Shown: positions 8,428 through 17,278, numbered from the stretch's first letter. The stretch: DNA of 36,908 nt from Prevotellaceae bacterium UBA6974 (GCA_002450165.1 DJYQ01000036.1:10648-47555); one strand, 5' to 3'. A program made the numbers and translations. Notes: a model not told the origin generated them from the sequence alone.

Positions 8428-9390
8428 ATGAGAAATCCAACATTCCACTACATGCACAACTGTTTATGCACCATTGGTGTGTTTCTGATGCTGACCTTTC
8501 TGTACTCATGCTCGACGACTGCCCAGGAATTCCGTTCATTTCATAACAAAGCTCCGGGAGGCTACAATTTCTGGATGTACACACCGCCTGCAACGGCCGA
8601 TTCGGCGCATCATGCAACCGCGGTCACCAGCAAATATGGCAAACATAGAAAACAACACACTCACAGGGAACTGAGACCCCTTGTGGTATTCCTGCACGGT
8701 GCCAGTTTATGCGGCCATAACCTGCAGATGGTGCGACGTTACGGCACGCTGGATGCACTGGACAGGGGACGTAAGATAGATGCATACGTCCTGGCACCGC
8801 AGAATCCCGGTGGTGCATGGAAACCTGACAAACTGATGCACCTGTGCGAATGGGCTATACGCAACTACGACATTGACACCACACGCATATATGTCCTGGG
8901 CATGAGCCTTGGCGGTTACGGCACTATAGACTTTGCCGCAGCATATCCGCACCGCATAGCGGCTGCAATGGCCCTGTGCGGAGGAGGCACTGGCAAAACA
9001 CTGGGAAACCTTAATCAGCTACCGTTGTGGATTCTGCACGGAACTGTCGATCGTGCAGTTCCCATCAGCGCATCTGATAAAGTCGTGGCTGCAATGCAGG
9101 CTGCGGGACCTACTGACCGACTTATCTACTCGCGACTGAAGGGTTATAATCATGGTCAGCCAGCACGTATATTCTATATGAAAGAAACATACGAATGGCT
9201 GTTCTCCCATCGCCTCAACGACAAGGGACGTCCCGTTAACCGTTCCGTTACAATAAACACCACCAACATACCGCTTGCCTACCGTGATCTGGAACGAAAA
9301 GGAGCATTGGCAGGCAGTACCAAAGGACATACGGTAACGGATACCAGAGAATCCGTTGTACAAACAAGCAAACCAACACCAGTTCAATAA
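8428..9390 (+). CDS. Lipoprotein alpha/beta hydrolase (PHB-depolymerase/feruloyl-esterase-like)
   Basis: A 320-residue serine hydrolase. The N-terminus has a hydrophobic helix ending in LYSCS, a plausible but imperfect lipobox, so it is probably a lipoprotein or at least exported. The fold shows VVFLHGA near residue 90 (oxyanion strand), the nucleophile elbow GMSLGG with Ser160, Asp208 in HGTVDRA and His242 in YNHGQ, a complete catalytic triad. The arrangement matches secreted esterases of the LpqC/PHB depolymerase type, acting on ester bonds of unknown origin. After residue 270 comes a polar Thr/Lys-rich tail without known domain. Its TAA overlaps the ATG of the acyl-ligase fusion by one base, so the two are translationally coupled and may share a lipid or ester substrate (inference). 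Confidence 0.82.
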   Translation: MRNPTFHYMHNCLCTIGVFLMLTFLYSCSTTAQEFRSFHNKAPGGYNFWMYTPPATADSAHHATAVTSKYGKHRKQHTHRELRPLVVFLHGASLCGHNLQMVRRYGTLDALDRGRKIDAYVLAPQNPGGAWKPDKLMHLCEWAIRNYDIDTTRIYVLGMSLGGYGTIDFAAAYPHRIAAAMALCGGGTGKTLGNLNQLPLWILHGTVDRAVPISASDKVVAAMQAAGPTDRLIYSRLKGYNHGQPARIFYMKETYEWLFSHRLNDKGRPVNRSVTINTTNIPLAYRDLERKGALAGSTKGHTVTDTRESVVQTSKPTPVQ

Positions 9391-11960
9391 TGATCAAGGA
9401 TTTCAACAAAACCGCAATTATCACAGCCACTCAGGATATTTCATATTCCGAGCTATTGGCACGCATAGATAACTATGCCGGCTTCACACCCAGTGGATCA
9501 GACACCAAAACACTGATATTCAGCGAGAATCGCAGCGGATGGATATATGCTTTCTTCTCGGTATGGAAGAATGGTGGAATCCCTGTGCCTGTAGATGCAT
9601 CCAACTCGGCACACGATGTTGCATACATAATCAACGACTGCAGCCCTTCCTGCATCTGGGTATCTCGCGACCGCGAGGCTGTTGCACGCGAGGCAATAAA
9701 GGAAACAGGCGCACAAACATCCGTTCTCATTATTGACGATTACGAGGATACACCGCTCCAGACACCCCTTGCTCAAAACAACGGGGACGTCGAGACAATG
9801 TCGGACACAACGCTGGGATGGGGACGCAAACACAGCGAGACCGCCGTCATTATTTATACCAGCGGAACGACAGGTTCGCCCAAGGGCGTAATGCTCAGTT
9901 TTGCCAACCTGTGGGCAAATATCAAGAGTGTTGCGTTCGAGGTACCAATTTTCAACGACAGACGCCGTACTCTGATTCTACTGCCGCTGCACCACATACT
10001 CCCACTAATGGGATGCATGATAGCACCTATAATCATGGGAGGCGGAGTAGCCATAAGCCCGTCAATGAGCGGACCTGATATCATGAATATACTGTGCCGT
10101 GGCCGCGTAGCCATCTTCGTAGGTGTACCACGCCTGTGGCAGACATTGTATTCAGGCATCATGAAGCAGATCAATGCCCACGCCATTACGCGGGGATTGT
10201 TCGGCCTATGCTCCACTGTTAAGAGCACCACCCTATCACGCATCATATTCCACAGCTTGCACAAGAAGATGGGCGGCAATTTGGAATACTGCGTATGCGG
10301 GGGTGCTGCACTTGACCGCGAGATAGGCAGCGGACTGCAAACCTTAGGTCTCAGCTTGCTTGAAGGCTACGGAATGTCCGAAACTGCCCCCATCATCGCA
10401 TTCACACGCCCCGGTGACTACATTCCGGGATGTGCAGGACTGCCACTGCCCAGCGTGCACTGCAAACTGATAAGCCTTGACGGTGGCGATGAAACACCCG
10501 AGGAAGGCGAACTCTGTGTCAAGGGCCCTAACGTAATGCAGGGATATTACAACCGTCCCGAGGAAACAGCGGCCGTAATAGACAAGGATGGCTATCTGCA
10601 TACCGGCGATATAGCACGCTTTGACAAGGATGGGCGCGTCATACTGACAGGACGCTGCAAGGAAATCATCGTCCTTTCCAACGGCAAGAACGTACAGCCC
10701 AGCGAAATTGAATACAAACTGGAAAAATTCGAGGAACAAGTCAAGGAGGCTGCCGTTGCACAGGACGGTGACATGTTGCGCGCCATTATCGTTCCTCAGC
10801 CTCTTTGGGCTGGTGAGCGCAATGATACTGAACTGGAAATAGCACTTAAACGCGAAGTGCTGGAACCATACAACCTAAACGCACCGGGCTACAAGAAGCT
10901 CATGTCCGTAATGGTTTATCGGGACGACCTGCCACGCACCAAGCTGGATAAACTGCAGCGATATAAGCTGAAGGATATATTGGCTGGTCGTCGCGAGGAT
11001 CATGCCGCCCAGGTGCAGACAATACCCGAGCCGACCAGCAATGAATACCAGATACTGAAGAACTACATCCAGCAGGAAAAGAAGATTCCCGTACACGGTA
11101 CTGACCATATCGAGACCGATCTTGCAATGGATTCGCTCGACAAGGTTGGTCTGCAGGGATTCATCGAGAACACCTTTGGTATGGAAATTGATGTTGACAA
11201 CATGGCAACCTTCCACAACATTGCTGCCATGGCCAAGTATATTGCCGACAACAAGACACGTATGGAGGTTGAGGAAATTGACTGGAACAAAATATTGCAC
11301 CAGCATAACACAGTAAATCAAAGTAAGGAGCAACTGGCACGTACGCAACTGCCACACACATCGTTCCTGTACCCGGTGTGGACCAAGATTCTGAAATTAA
11401 TCGTTGTGTGCCACAACAGCCTATCCATCAAGGGAAAACAAAATCTTCCCAAGAAAGGTCCGTACATACTGGCTCCCAACCACCAGAGCTACATCGATGC
11501 GCCCATCGCATTGGCGGGACTGTCGTACAGTCAGGTCCGCAAGACATATTTCTATGCGACCGAGGAACATATCAACACTCCGGTACGCCGTCTGCTGGCA
11601 CGCCGTAACAATATCATAATAATGGAACGCCGCAACCTGAAAAACTCCATTCTGAAGATGTCACGCGTGCTGCAACAGGGATGCAATCTGTGTATCTTCC
11701 CCGAAGGCTCACGCACACACACAGGCGAGGTAGGAGAGTTCAAGAAGACTTTTGCCATCCTCTCGCTCGAGTTGAACATTCCCATCATTCCTGTGCGCAT
11801 AACAGGTGCCTTCGAGGCAATGCCACGCACCAGCAAATTACCTAACACACATCATGTACAGGTCGAATACCTCGAGCCGATTGTGCCAACCGGGACTGAC
11901 ACATACGAAAGTCTGAGCGAAGCTACCAGACAAAAAATCGCAGCTGGCATAGAAGTCTGA
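9390..11960 (+). CDS. Acyl-AMP ligase / acyl carrier protein / PlsC acyltransferase fusion
   Basis: An 856-residue three-domain protein. Domain 1 (about 1-535) is an adenylate-forming ligase with IIYTSGTTGSPKG near 154-166, YGMSET near 330 and TGD plus GRCKEIIV motifs. It would activate a fatty or other carboxylic acid with ATP. Domain 2 (about 545-620) is an acyl carrier protein with DLAMDSLDK, where Ser582 is the expected phosphopantetheine site. Domain 3 (about 655-856) is a PlsC-type acyltransferase with HQSYID (His698, Asp703) and FPEGSRT (from 770). The order ligase-ACP-acyltransferase suggests the acid is activated, loaded on the built-in carrier and passed to a lysolipid or similar acceptor. 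E. coli Aas has ligase and acyltransferase activities but no such internal carrier. It overlaps the upstream hydrolase by one base. Confidence 0.9.
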   Translation: MIKDFNKTAIITATQDISYSELLARIDNYAGFTPSGSDTKTLIFSENRSGWIYAFFSVWKNGGIPVPVDASNSAHDVAYIINDCSPSCIWVSRDREAVAREAIKETGAQTSVLIIDDYEDTPLQTPLAQNNGDVETMSDTTLGWGRKHSETAVIIYTSGTTGSPKGVMLSFANLWANIKSVAFEVPIFNDRRRTLILLPLHHILPLMGCMIAPIIMGGGVAISPSMSGPDIMNILCRGRVAIFVGVPRLWQTLYSGIMKQINAHAITRGLFGLCSTVKSTTLSRIIFHSLHKKMGGNLEYCVCGGAALDREIGSGLQTLGLSLLEGYGMSETAPIIAFTRPGDYIPGCAGLPLPSVHCKLISLDGGDETPEEGELCVKGPNVMQGYYNRPEETAAVIDKDGYLHTGDIARFDKDGRVILTGRCKEIIVLSNGKNVQPSEIEYKLEKFEEQVKEAAVAQDGDMLRAIIVPQPLWAGERNDTELEIALKREVLEPYNLNAPGYKKLMSVMVYRDDLPRTKLDKLQRYKLKDILAGRREDHAAQVQTIPEPTSNEYQILKNYIQQEKKIPVHGTDHIETDLAMDSLDKVGLQGFIENTFGMEIDVDNMATFHNIAAMAKYIADNKTRMEVEEIDWNKILHQHNTVNQSKEQLARTQLPHTSFLYPVWTKILKLIVVCHNSLSIKGKQNLPKKGPYILAPNHQSYIDAPIALAGLSYSQVRKTYFYATEEHINTPVRRLLARRNNIIIMERRNLKNSILKMSRVLQQGCNLCIFPEGSRTHTGEVGEFKKTFAILSLELNIPIIPVRITGAFEAMPRTSKLPNTHHVQVEYLEPIVPTGTDTYESLSEATRQKIAAGIEV

Positions 11961-11971
11961 AACAAAAACAG

Positions 11972-12000
11972 TCCTGCCTGGCGCGTTGCGTCAGGCAGGA
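11972..12000. terminator. Bidirectional intrinsic terminator between convergent genes
   Basis: A perfect 9-bp stem TCCTGCCTG (11972-11980) with CAGGCAGGA (11992-12000) and an 11-base loop. It sits between the stop of the acyl-ligase fusion and the stop of the AlkD-like gene. T-runs are weak on both sides. Confidence 0.7.
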
Positions 12001-12762
12001 TCATATAAACATCCACTCCTTACGTTCACTCTCTGACATCTTTTCAATGGCGTAACGCAAAGTTGTACGAGGCATCTCGTGAGCATGCCTGTAAAGGAAG
12101 TCACGCAACAATTGCATCGAGACACGCTTTCCCATCTCTCTGAGCATCCATCCTACAGCCTTGTGCATCAGGTCGTGGGGATGGTGTAGATGTTTTTCTG
12201 CATAACGCAGGCACCACGATGGATCACCCTGTCTGGAAGTCCACCATGTACACACCATGCTCATACGTTGTTTCCAAAGATTGCCGCTATCCGCAAGATC
12301 GTCAAGAACCTTTACTTTGTAGTTACTGTCACCCAGGTCTGAGTCCAAAAGAAGCCAACGTCCCAGAATCTTGTGCACTGACAGATCCACCAAGTCCCAA
12401 TTATTGGCATATTCGGCATATTGAAGATACATTGTCAGGATTTCATCACGCTTTCTGACTGCCTCGGCATCATTCTCCAACCGCTTCGTGGCAAGCTTCT
12501 CAAATTTTGCAACAAGTATCAGGAAACCACAGAGACGTACTTCGTGCCAACAGTTGGTCAGCAATTCCGGAAGAGCATACAAATGAATATCCCGTCCCAC
12601 AGACTTAACAATTTCACGTGTCTGTGGCACCTTAAGTCCCAGAAATTCGTCACCCTCGCCATATTCGCCAGGTCCCGTCTTGAAGAAACGCATCAGAATC
12701 TCTCGCTGCACATCGTCATGCAGCGACTCCATATAAGTGACTATTTCCTTTGCTGTCATCAT
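12001..12762 (-). CDS. DNA alkylation repair protein, AlkD-like HEAT-repeat family
   Basis: A 253-residue all-helical protein of the AlkD-like family, which removes bulky or positively charged alkyl bases such as N3- and N7-alkylpurines without base flipping. Supporting blocks are FLGLKVPQTREIVK near residue 40, WHEVRLCGFLIL near 71, NNWDLVDLS near 120, GDPSWCLRYAEKHLHHPHDLMHKAVGWMLREMGKR (about 180-215 with the conserved HKAVGW) and MPRTTLRYAIEKM near the end. The start could be Met1 or Met2, which are adjacent. It lies downstream of ompA on the same strand, separated by a terminator. I see no clear promoter of its own, so its expression may depend on read-through. Confidence 0.9.
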   Translation of the reverse strand: MMTAKEIVTYMESLHDDVQREILMRFFKTGPGEYGEGDEFLGLKVPQTREIVKSVGRDIHLYALPELLTNCWHEVRLCGFLILVAKFEKLATKRLENDAEAVRKRDEILTMYLQYAEYANNWDLVDLSVHKILGRWLLLDSDLGDSNYKVKVLDDLADSGNLWKQRMSMVCTWWTSRQGDPSWCLRYAEKHLHHPHDLMHKAVGWMLREMGKRVSMQLLRDFLYRHAHEMPRTTLRYAIEKMSESERKEWMFI

Positions 12763-12783
12763 ATTCTTACCATTTCAAAACAA

Positions 12784-12813
12784 AAGAGGATGTACCATCC
12801 GGCACATCCTCTT
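12784..12813 (-). terminator. Intrinsic terminator of the OmpA-like gene
   Basis: A perfect 10-bp stem AAGAGGATGT (12784-12793) with ACATCCTCTT (12804-12813) and a 10-base loop. On the minus strand it is followed by TTGTTTTG, which fits termination after ompA. Confidence 0.8.
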
Positions 12814-12846
12814 CTTTTTTATCTTTCAGCAGAAACTACTGTCTGA

Positions 12847-13959
12847 TTACTGTTTGATTGTGCAGATGCTTACGCGGTTCCAATCTGGCTCGCTGAAGCT
12901 GTCACCTACACCCTTGCCCTCGGCCTTGATGCGGTTCTCCTTGACACCATACTTCTTAATCAAAGCCTTCTTCACGTTCTCGGCACGCTTCTGAGCCAGA
13001 CGCTCGTTAATCTCAGCACTGCCCTCTGGGCTTGCATAACCGTAGATAACAACCGAAGCGTCAGAATGATTCTTCAAGAATGTTGCAATACGCTCTACAT
13101 TAGGCATTTGACTTGCTGTAACCTCGCTCCTACCCTGACTGAAGTAAACATAGCACTCCATGTTGTCGCGAGTGTTTGTTACAGTATTTGTAACAACCTG
13201 AGGAGCACGGTTCTTAAGATCAGCAATTTCCTTGTTCAGGCTGGCAATCTTGCTGTTGCTTGCATCCAGAGCAGCACGAGCCTCGTTGATTTTTGCGTTC
13301 AGTGCATCAATCTCAGCCTGGTTGCGCAGAGTTGGCTTAACGAAGTCATGAGTACCGTTGCTGGTCTTGAAGTGGTAAACGAAACCAGCTGTCATCTCGA
13401 ATACGCCATTACGCTTATCCAACTTACCATTCTGGATACCGCCCCATACAACTGCAGGATTAACTACGATAGCCCAAGCACGCTTCTTGCCCAGGTTGAA
13501 ATTGAATTCAACACCTGCGGTGTAAGTCATCTGGTCATTGTTACCAGCATATTCATTGCTGGCAGTCCAGCGGGTCCAACCCAGACCAGTGTAGATAACC
13601 GGCTCAAACATACGACGGTGACCCTTGTAGCCAAGAAGCATGTTGGTCATGTTGAACTTAGCATAACCGTTCAGTGCAACGGCGTCAAATACTGTGTACG
13701 AGTTGTAAAAAGAGCCTGCGCCAATCTGTGTACGGAAATCAGCACCCAGACCAAACCAAGGGTTCAGGTACTTATCAGCACCCACAACAATTGTAGGGCT
13801 AAAGTGACCCATATCCATCATCCACTCGGTAGTACCAGCCTGCACGCTTACACTCCAGTTGTCCCAAAAACGGCTAGAACCAGTATAATTCTTCTGATCC
13901 TGAGCCTGTGCAGAAAATGCAACCATAAAAGCTGCAATAGCTACAATAAACTTTTTCAT
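12847..13959 (-). CDS. OmpA-family outer-membrane protein
   Basis: A 370-residue exported protein. Residues 1-19 are a signal peptide (MKKFIVAIAAFMVAFSAQA). Residues about 25-205 form an outer-membrane beta-barrel with alternating aromatic strands. About 210-255 is an Ala/Leu/Asn-rich coiled coil (AEIDALNAKINEARAALD). About 265-370 is the OmpA-like peptidoglycan-binding domain, with YGYASPEGSAEINERLAQKRA carrying the usual Arg that contacts diaminopimelate. It probably ties the outer membrane to the cell wall. The gene has its own promoter at 14033-14062 with a leader of about 65 bases and its own terminator, as expected for an abundant porin. Confidence 0.92.
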   Translation of the reverse strand: MKKFIVAIAAFMVAFSAQAQDQKNYTGSSRFWDNWSVSVQAGTTEWMMDMGHFSPTIVVGADKYLNPWFGLGADFRTQIGAGSFYNSYTVFDAVALNGYAKFNMTNMLLGYKGHRRMFEPVIYTGLGWTRWTASNEYAGNNDQMTYTAGVEFNFNLGKKRAWAIVVNPAVVWGGIQNGKLDKRNGVFEMTAGFVYHFKTSNGTHDFVKPTLRNQAEIDALNAKINEARAALDASNSKIASLNKEIADLKNRAPQVVTNTVTNTRDNMECYVYFSQGRSEVTASQMPNVERIATFLKNHSDASVVIYGYASPEGSAEINERLAQKRAENVKKALIKKYGVKENRIKAEGKGVGDSFSEPDWNRVSICTIKQ

Positions 13960-14032
13960 TTTTCAGAATTTTTAGTTAAGTTCTTATATGGTTTTTTACC
14001 TCAATTTCAAGAACCAATGTTTAAATCTTTTG

Positions 14033-14062
14033 CAAACATACTATTTTTTTTACACAAAACAA
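14033..14062 (-). promoter_or_regulatory. Promoter of the OmpA-like gene
   Basis: On the minus strand TTG (14060-14062) and TATGTTTG (14033-14040) are separated by 19 bases, matching the Bacteroidetes -33/-7 arrangement. Confidence 0.7.
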
Positions 14063-14083
14063 CATTTCTAAACATAAAATAAG

Positions 14084-14091
14084 TATCTTTG
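14084..14091 (+). promoter_or_regulatory. Candidate -7 element for the flavodiiron gene
   Basis: TATCTTTG matches TAnnTTTG and lies 50 bases before the ATG at 14142. The -33 box is poor (only TTTC nearby), so activation by a factor is possible. Confidence 0.55.
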
Positions 14092-14141
14092 TACGAAAAT
14101 TTAGCGATTTAATGACAATTTAAACACAATACATTATAAAT

Positions 14142-15314
14142 ATGACAAACCAAGTTTCGGAAAACATTCTATACACAGGTATCGACGATCTTGACATCGA
14201 CCTTTTTGAAAGTCAGTACGCAGTACCCGAAGGCATGAGCTACAACAGTTGGATTATCATCGACCAGAAGATAGCCATCATGGATACTGCAGATGCACGC
14301 AAAGGACAAGAATGGCTCCATAACATCGACGAGACACTGAAAGGACGCCAACCTGCATACCTGATATGTCACCACATGGAACCTGACCACTCTGCACTCG
14401 TAGCACAAGCCATGGAACTATATCCGGCCATGACACTTGTATGTAGCCAGAAAGCAAGCCAGATGATGCTCAATTTCTTCCATGGTGCAGACCTGAAGGA
14501 CCGTACGCTCAACATCAAGGAAGGCGACACTCTGGAGCTTGGCAGCCACACACTGCACTTTATAGCAGCACCGATGGTGCATTGGCCAGAGGTTATGATG
14601 AGTTACGAAAGCACCGAGAAAGTCCTGTTTGCAGCAGACGGTTTTGGCAAATTCGGAGCACTCTGCCATGAAACAGACGACTGGGCATGCGAGGCACGCC
14701 GCTACTATTTCAACATCTGTGGCAAATACGGTGCACAAGTTCAGTCAGTTCTCAAAAAAGCAGCTAAATTGGACTTACAGGCTATCTGCCCACTGCATGG
14801 TCCTGTACTTACAGGTAAGAAAATGCAAGATGCCATCAGTCTCTACGGCACATGGAGCCGCTACGAAGCCGAAACCGACGGTGTACTGATAGTTTATGCC
14901 AGCATTCACGGAGGAACAGCCGCTGCAGCACAACGGATGGGTGAGATACTTAAGGCAAAAGGCGCACCCAAGGTTGTTGTCAGTGATTTGAGCCGTGATG
15001 ACCTTGCCGAGGTTATCGAAGACGCATTCCGCTATCCACGCATACTGTGCTGTGCCGCAAGCTACGATGGAGGAATGTTCCCCCCTATGCACGACCTGCT
15101 CTACCATCTGCAGATAAAGAACTACCAGAAGCGCACCTTCGGCCTGCTGGAAAACGGAAGTTGGGCACCATGCGCGGCACGCGCAATGCGCAGTATTATC
15201 GAAACAATGAAGGACTGCAAAATCGTAGAGCCCGTTGTTACCATCACTTCGCGCATGAAGGACAGCGACCTCCCTGCAATGGAGGCCCTTGCTGACGCTC
15301 TGTTAAAAGGATAG
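14142..15314 (+). CDS. Flavodiiron protein (FprA-type O2/NO reductase)
   Basis: A 390-residue cytoplasmic flavodiiron protein, which reduces O2 to water (or NO to N2O) to protect anaerobes. The N-terminal metallo-beta-lactamase-like domain shows the diiron ligands: HMEPDH with His78, Glu80, Asp82 and His83, then the His of VHWPEVM near 147, the Asp of AADGFG near 166, and the His of PLHGPV near 226. The C-terminal flavodoxin domain begins near 250, with YASIHGGTAAAAQRM as the FMN phosphate loop and GLLENGSWAP near 345. There is no rubredoxin or flavin reductase extension, so electrons must come from a separate partner. The gene is a single unit with its own -7 element and terminator. Confidence 0.93.
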   Translation: MTNQVSENILYTGIDDLDIDLFESQYAVPEGMSYNSWIIIDQKIAIMDTADARKGQEWLHNIDETLKGRQPAYLICHHMEPDHSALVAQAMELYPAMTLVCSQKASQMMLNFFHGADLKDRTLNIKEGDTLELGSHTLHFIAAPMVHWPEVMMSYESTEKVLFAADGFGKFGALCHETDDWACEARRYYFNICGKYGAQVQSVLKKAAKLDLQAICPLHGPVLTGKKMQDAISLYGTWSRYEAETDGVLIVYASIHGGTAAAAQRMGEILKAKGAPKVVVSDLSRDDLAEVIEDAFRYPRILCCAASYDGGMFPPMHDLLYHLQIKNYQKRTFGLLENGSWAPCAARAMRSIIETMKDCKIVEPVVTITSRMKDSDLPAMEALADALLKG

Positions 15315-15343
15315 CGACTACACATACAAAAATACCACCACTG

Positions 15344-15391
15344 CCCCAGCCTCCCATCCCATTCCCACACCCCCAAGGCTGGGGATTTTTA
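15344..15391 (+). terminator. Intrinsic terminator of the flavodiiron gene
   Basis: A 9-bp stem CCCCAGCCT (15344-15352) with AGGCTGGGG (15376-15384) around a C-rich loop, followed by ATTTTTA. Confidence 0.8.
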
Positions 15392-15403
15392 TACCCCCGT
15401 CTT

Positions 15404-15483
15404 TTTGGCTCGAGCCAAACGATCAAATGGCATGAGCCAATCGATCAATCGGCTTAAGCCAAACGGCAAAATGGCTCTATAGG
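15404..15483. repeat. Array of 22-bp units each centred on a GGC-N4-GCC palindrome
   Basis: Three full units and one partial unit lie at exact 22-base spacing: 15406-15427, 15428-15449, 15450-15471 and from 15472. Each starts with (T/C)GGC-N4-GCCAA (TGGCTCGAGCCA, TGGCATGAGCCA, CGGCTTAAGCCA), followed by an A-rich spacer with CGATCAA or CGGCAAA. Unit 1 expands to the perfect 16-base palindrome TTTGGCTCGAGCCAAA at 15404-15419. The fourth unit keeps only the left half, TGGCTC. The array lies between two convergent genes, after the flavodiiron terminator, so it is not positioned as a normal promoter operator. Confidence 0.8.
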
Positions 15484-15512
15484 AAAATCCAGTTATTTCG
15501 CACTATACAAAC

Positions 15513-15539
15513 AAACGCGTCTCGTAATGAGGCGCGTTT
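15513..15539. terminator. Intrinsic terminator downstream of the FadL-like gene
   Basis: An 11-bp stem AAACGCGTCTC (15513-15523) with GAGGCGCGTTT (15529-15539), one T-G wobble and a 5-base loop. The T-rich flank works on either strand; it most likely ends the minus-strand FadL-like gene. Confidence 0.75.
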
Positions 15540-15574
15540 ATTTATATTGACAATATTACCAAAAAAATCTGTGT

Positions 15575-17116
15575 TTACCAAGCGAAATTGAGACCTACAC
15601 CGATAACATCGTTGTGACGGTTGTAAACATCGGTCTTGATGCCAACGGCTGTTGGTGTGTTGACGGTACGGTCCTGATAGAAGGTGTGCATATAGCCGAG
15701 GTCAATATTGAACAGTCTGCTGGCATGGATACGTACACCGCAACCGAGCGAGTTGCTTGAGCAGCAAAAACTGATATCGTTCATATACTGATCGCTGACA
15801 CCATACATGGTCTTCTGCCACGAAGCAGAAACCGTCAGACGCTTGTGGCACATCCATTCGATACCCGCCAACACCTCGTGCGTATCATGGTCAATAAGGT
15901 CACGCTTGTCAACAATGGAGGTCGATCCGTCGATAGGATTTGTCACCTCGGCTGTTCCCTTGTTTGCACTCTTGTCCTGGAACCAGTGATATGCCAAGCC
16001 TATACGGATGTTCTCCTTTGGGCTGTACTGTGCACCCAAAGCGAGATATCCGGGAATGTCATCAGCAACCTTCTTACCATCGGCAAAGGCTGCCAGTGTG
16101 TTGCTATAGTTCGGGCTACTCGGATCTACCAAGGTCTGTGTGTATTCGTTCATACGAGTCGTGTTCTTCATACGAATCTTGGTCTTGAACTCGTACTTGG
16201 CTGCCAAATTCCAATACTTGTTGATGTACCAGTTGATACCGAGCACAGGGGTCACGCCGAAGCCTGTCTGATCGCAGTTCATGCTGAGAGTTGTATTACG
16301 TCCGTTGACTTCTACCGTCTGTCCTGCAAGCTGCTGGGATCCGTTCTCGGAAGCATATGTATAAGTGCTACCGCCGTCCGTACTATACATAACGTCCTGA
16401 ACATAACCGTTGTAGTTACCCGTTGCATATACACCACGGATACCCAGATAGAGCGATAGGTTATCCAGAACCTTGTATGTAGCACCAACCTGCAGACCAA
16501 ACATATAGTTGTTACCATTCATATATGCAGTATTGCTGAAACGGTAGTTGGTTGCAAACATACGCCTTGCCTGTTCTGTAGCAGCCGGCTGGTCCAAACC
16601 ATAGGCTGTCATCAACTGAGGCACTACAGCCTGGATATAACTTGTGCCTACAGTACCAAATAGTTTGCCTGCATAGAGCGCCTCGAAAGACCCGATACCG
16701 TCCAAGAACTCACATGCACCGCCTCCGCCTACTACTGCCAGTTCGCCGTTGACGCTCCACTTCTTGCCACTGTTGTAGCTGAAGCCAATAGCAGGTATAA
16801 CAGGTGCAAAAGCACGACCCTCGTAACGATGTGTATCGGAGCCGTAGTTTTTGGGGTTGTAATGGAACAGCGGGAATGTTGTAGTAATGTTACGTTGCTG
16901 TATGGCAGTCTGGTTATGAATACTGAAGTGCCAGCCCTTGGTAAGGAATGCGCTACCAGCCGGGTTTGCATGAAGTGATGTCAGTGTAATGTTGGCATCC
17001 TGAGTAAAGAAACGCAGGAAATGCGCATTGACATTTGTGTTTGTGTTAATACCACCTGCAATTGCGGTGCTACATGCCAGCACAGCTGCCAGCGAAATAA
17101 GGATTTTTTTTCTCAT
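15575..17116 (-). CDS. OMPP1/FadL/TodX-family outer-membrane transporter
   Basis: A 513-residue exported beta-barrel of the FadL family, which lets hydrophobic compounds such as fatty acids cross the outer membrane. After the signal peptide (MRKKILISLAAVLACSTAIAG) comes the NTNVNAHFLRFFTQDANI segment. It matches the N-terminal hatch region of Bacteroidales members, and HANPAGSAF is the family's conserved NPAG motif. The rest is strand-rich and ends in an aromatic residue (FAW), typical for barrel insertion. A GTG-free upstream ATG at 17128 would add four residues. I prefer 17116 because the signal peptide then starts MRKK and the leader after the promoter at 17147-17178 is a sensible length. 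It stands alone between terminators. Confidence 0.87.
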   Translation of the reverse strand: MRKKILISLAAVLACSTAIAGGINTNTNVNAHFLRFFTQDANITLTSLHANPAGSAFLTKGWHFSIHNQTAIQQRNITTTFPLFHYNPKNYGSDTHRYEGRAFAPVIPAIGFSYNSGKKWSVNGELAVVGGGGACEFLDGIGSFEALYAGKLFGTVGTSYIQAVVPQLMTAYGLDQPAATEQARRMFATNYRFSNTAYMNGNNYMFGLQVGATYKVLDNLSLYLGIRGVYATGNYNGYVQDVMYSTDGGSTYTYASENGSQQLAGQTVEVNGRNTTLSMNCDQTGFGVTPVLGINWYINKYWNLAAKYEFKTKIRMKNTTRMNEYTQTLVDPSSPNYSNTLAAFADGKKVADDIPGYLALGAQYSPKENIRIGLAYHWFQDKSANKGTAEVTNPIDGSTSIVDKRDLIDHDTHEVLAGIEWMCHKRLTVSASWQKTMYGVSDQYMNDISFCCSSNSLGCGVRIHASRLFNIDLGYMHTFYQDRTVNTPTAVGIKTDVYNRHNDVIGVGLNFAW

Positions 17117-17146
17117 ATTTTTACACATTTGTGCTTAATTCGGGCG

Positions 17147-17178
17147 CAAAGGTAACACTTTTTATAGAATAGTGCAAA
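17147..17178 (-). promoter_or_regulatory. Promoter of the FadL-like gene
   Basis: On the minus strand TTTG (17175-17178) and TACCTTTG (17147-17154) are 20 bases apart, an exact Bacteroidetes promoter layout. Transcription would start near 17140. Confidence 0.85.
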
Positions 17179-17220
17179 TATTTCTTAACTTTTTGCACAC
17201 CAACAGGCGTTTTTGTGCAC

Positions 17221-17250
17221 AAAAAACCCCAACTCGAACACGAGTCGGGG
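17221..17250 (-). terminator. Intrinsic terminator of the GH109-like gene
   Basis: On the minus strand a 10-bp stem (bases 17227-17236 with 17241-17250, one G-U wobble) has a 4-base loop and runs directly into six Ts (17221-17226). This is a textbook intrinsic terminator. Confidence 0.88.
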
Positions 17251-17278
17251 TCAAATATATGATTAGAAAACCTTGGAT

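Noticed and set aside
11404..11619. Open frames inside the acyl-ligase fusion and other large genes
   Set aside because: They are alternative-frame shadows of clearly conserved proteins with intact catalytic motifs.
15404..15483. CRISPR array
   Set aside because: Units are contiguous 22-mers with no unique spacers between them and no cas genes are present.
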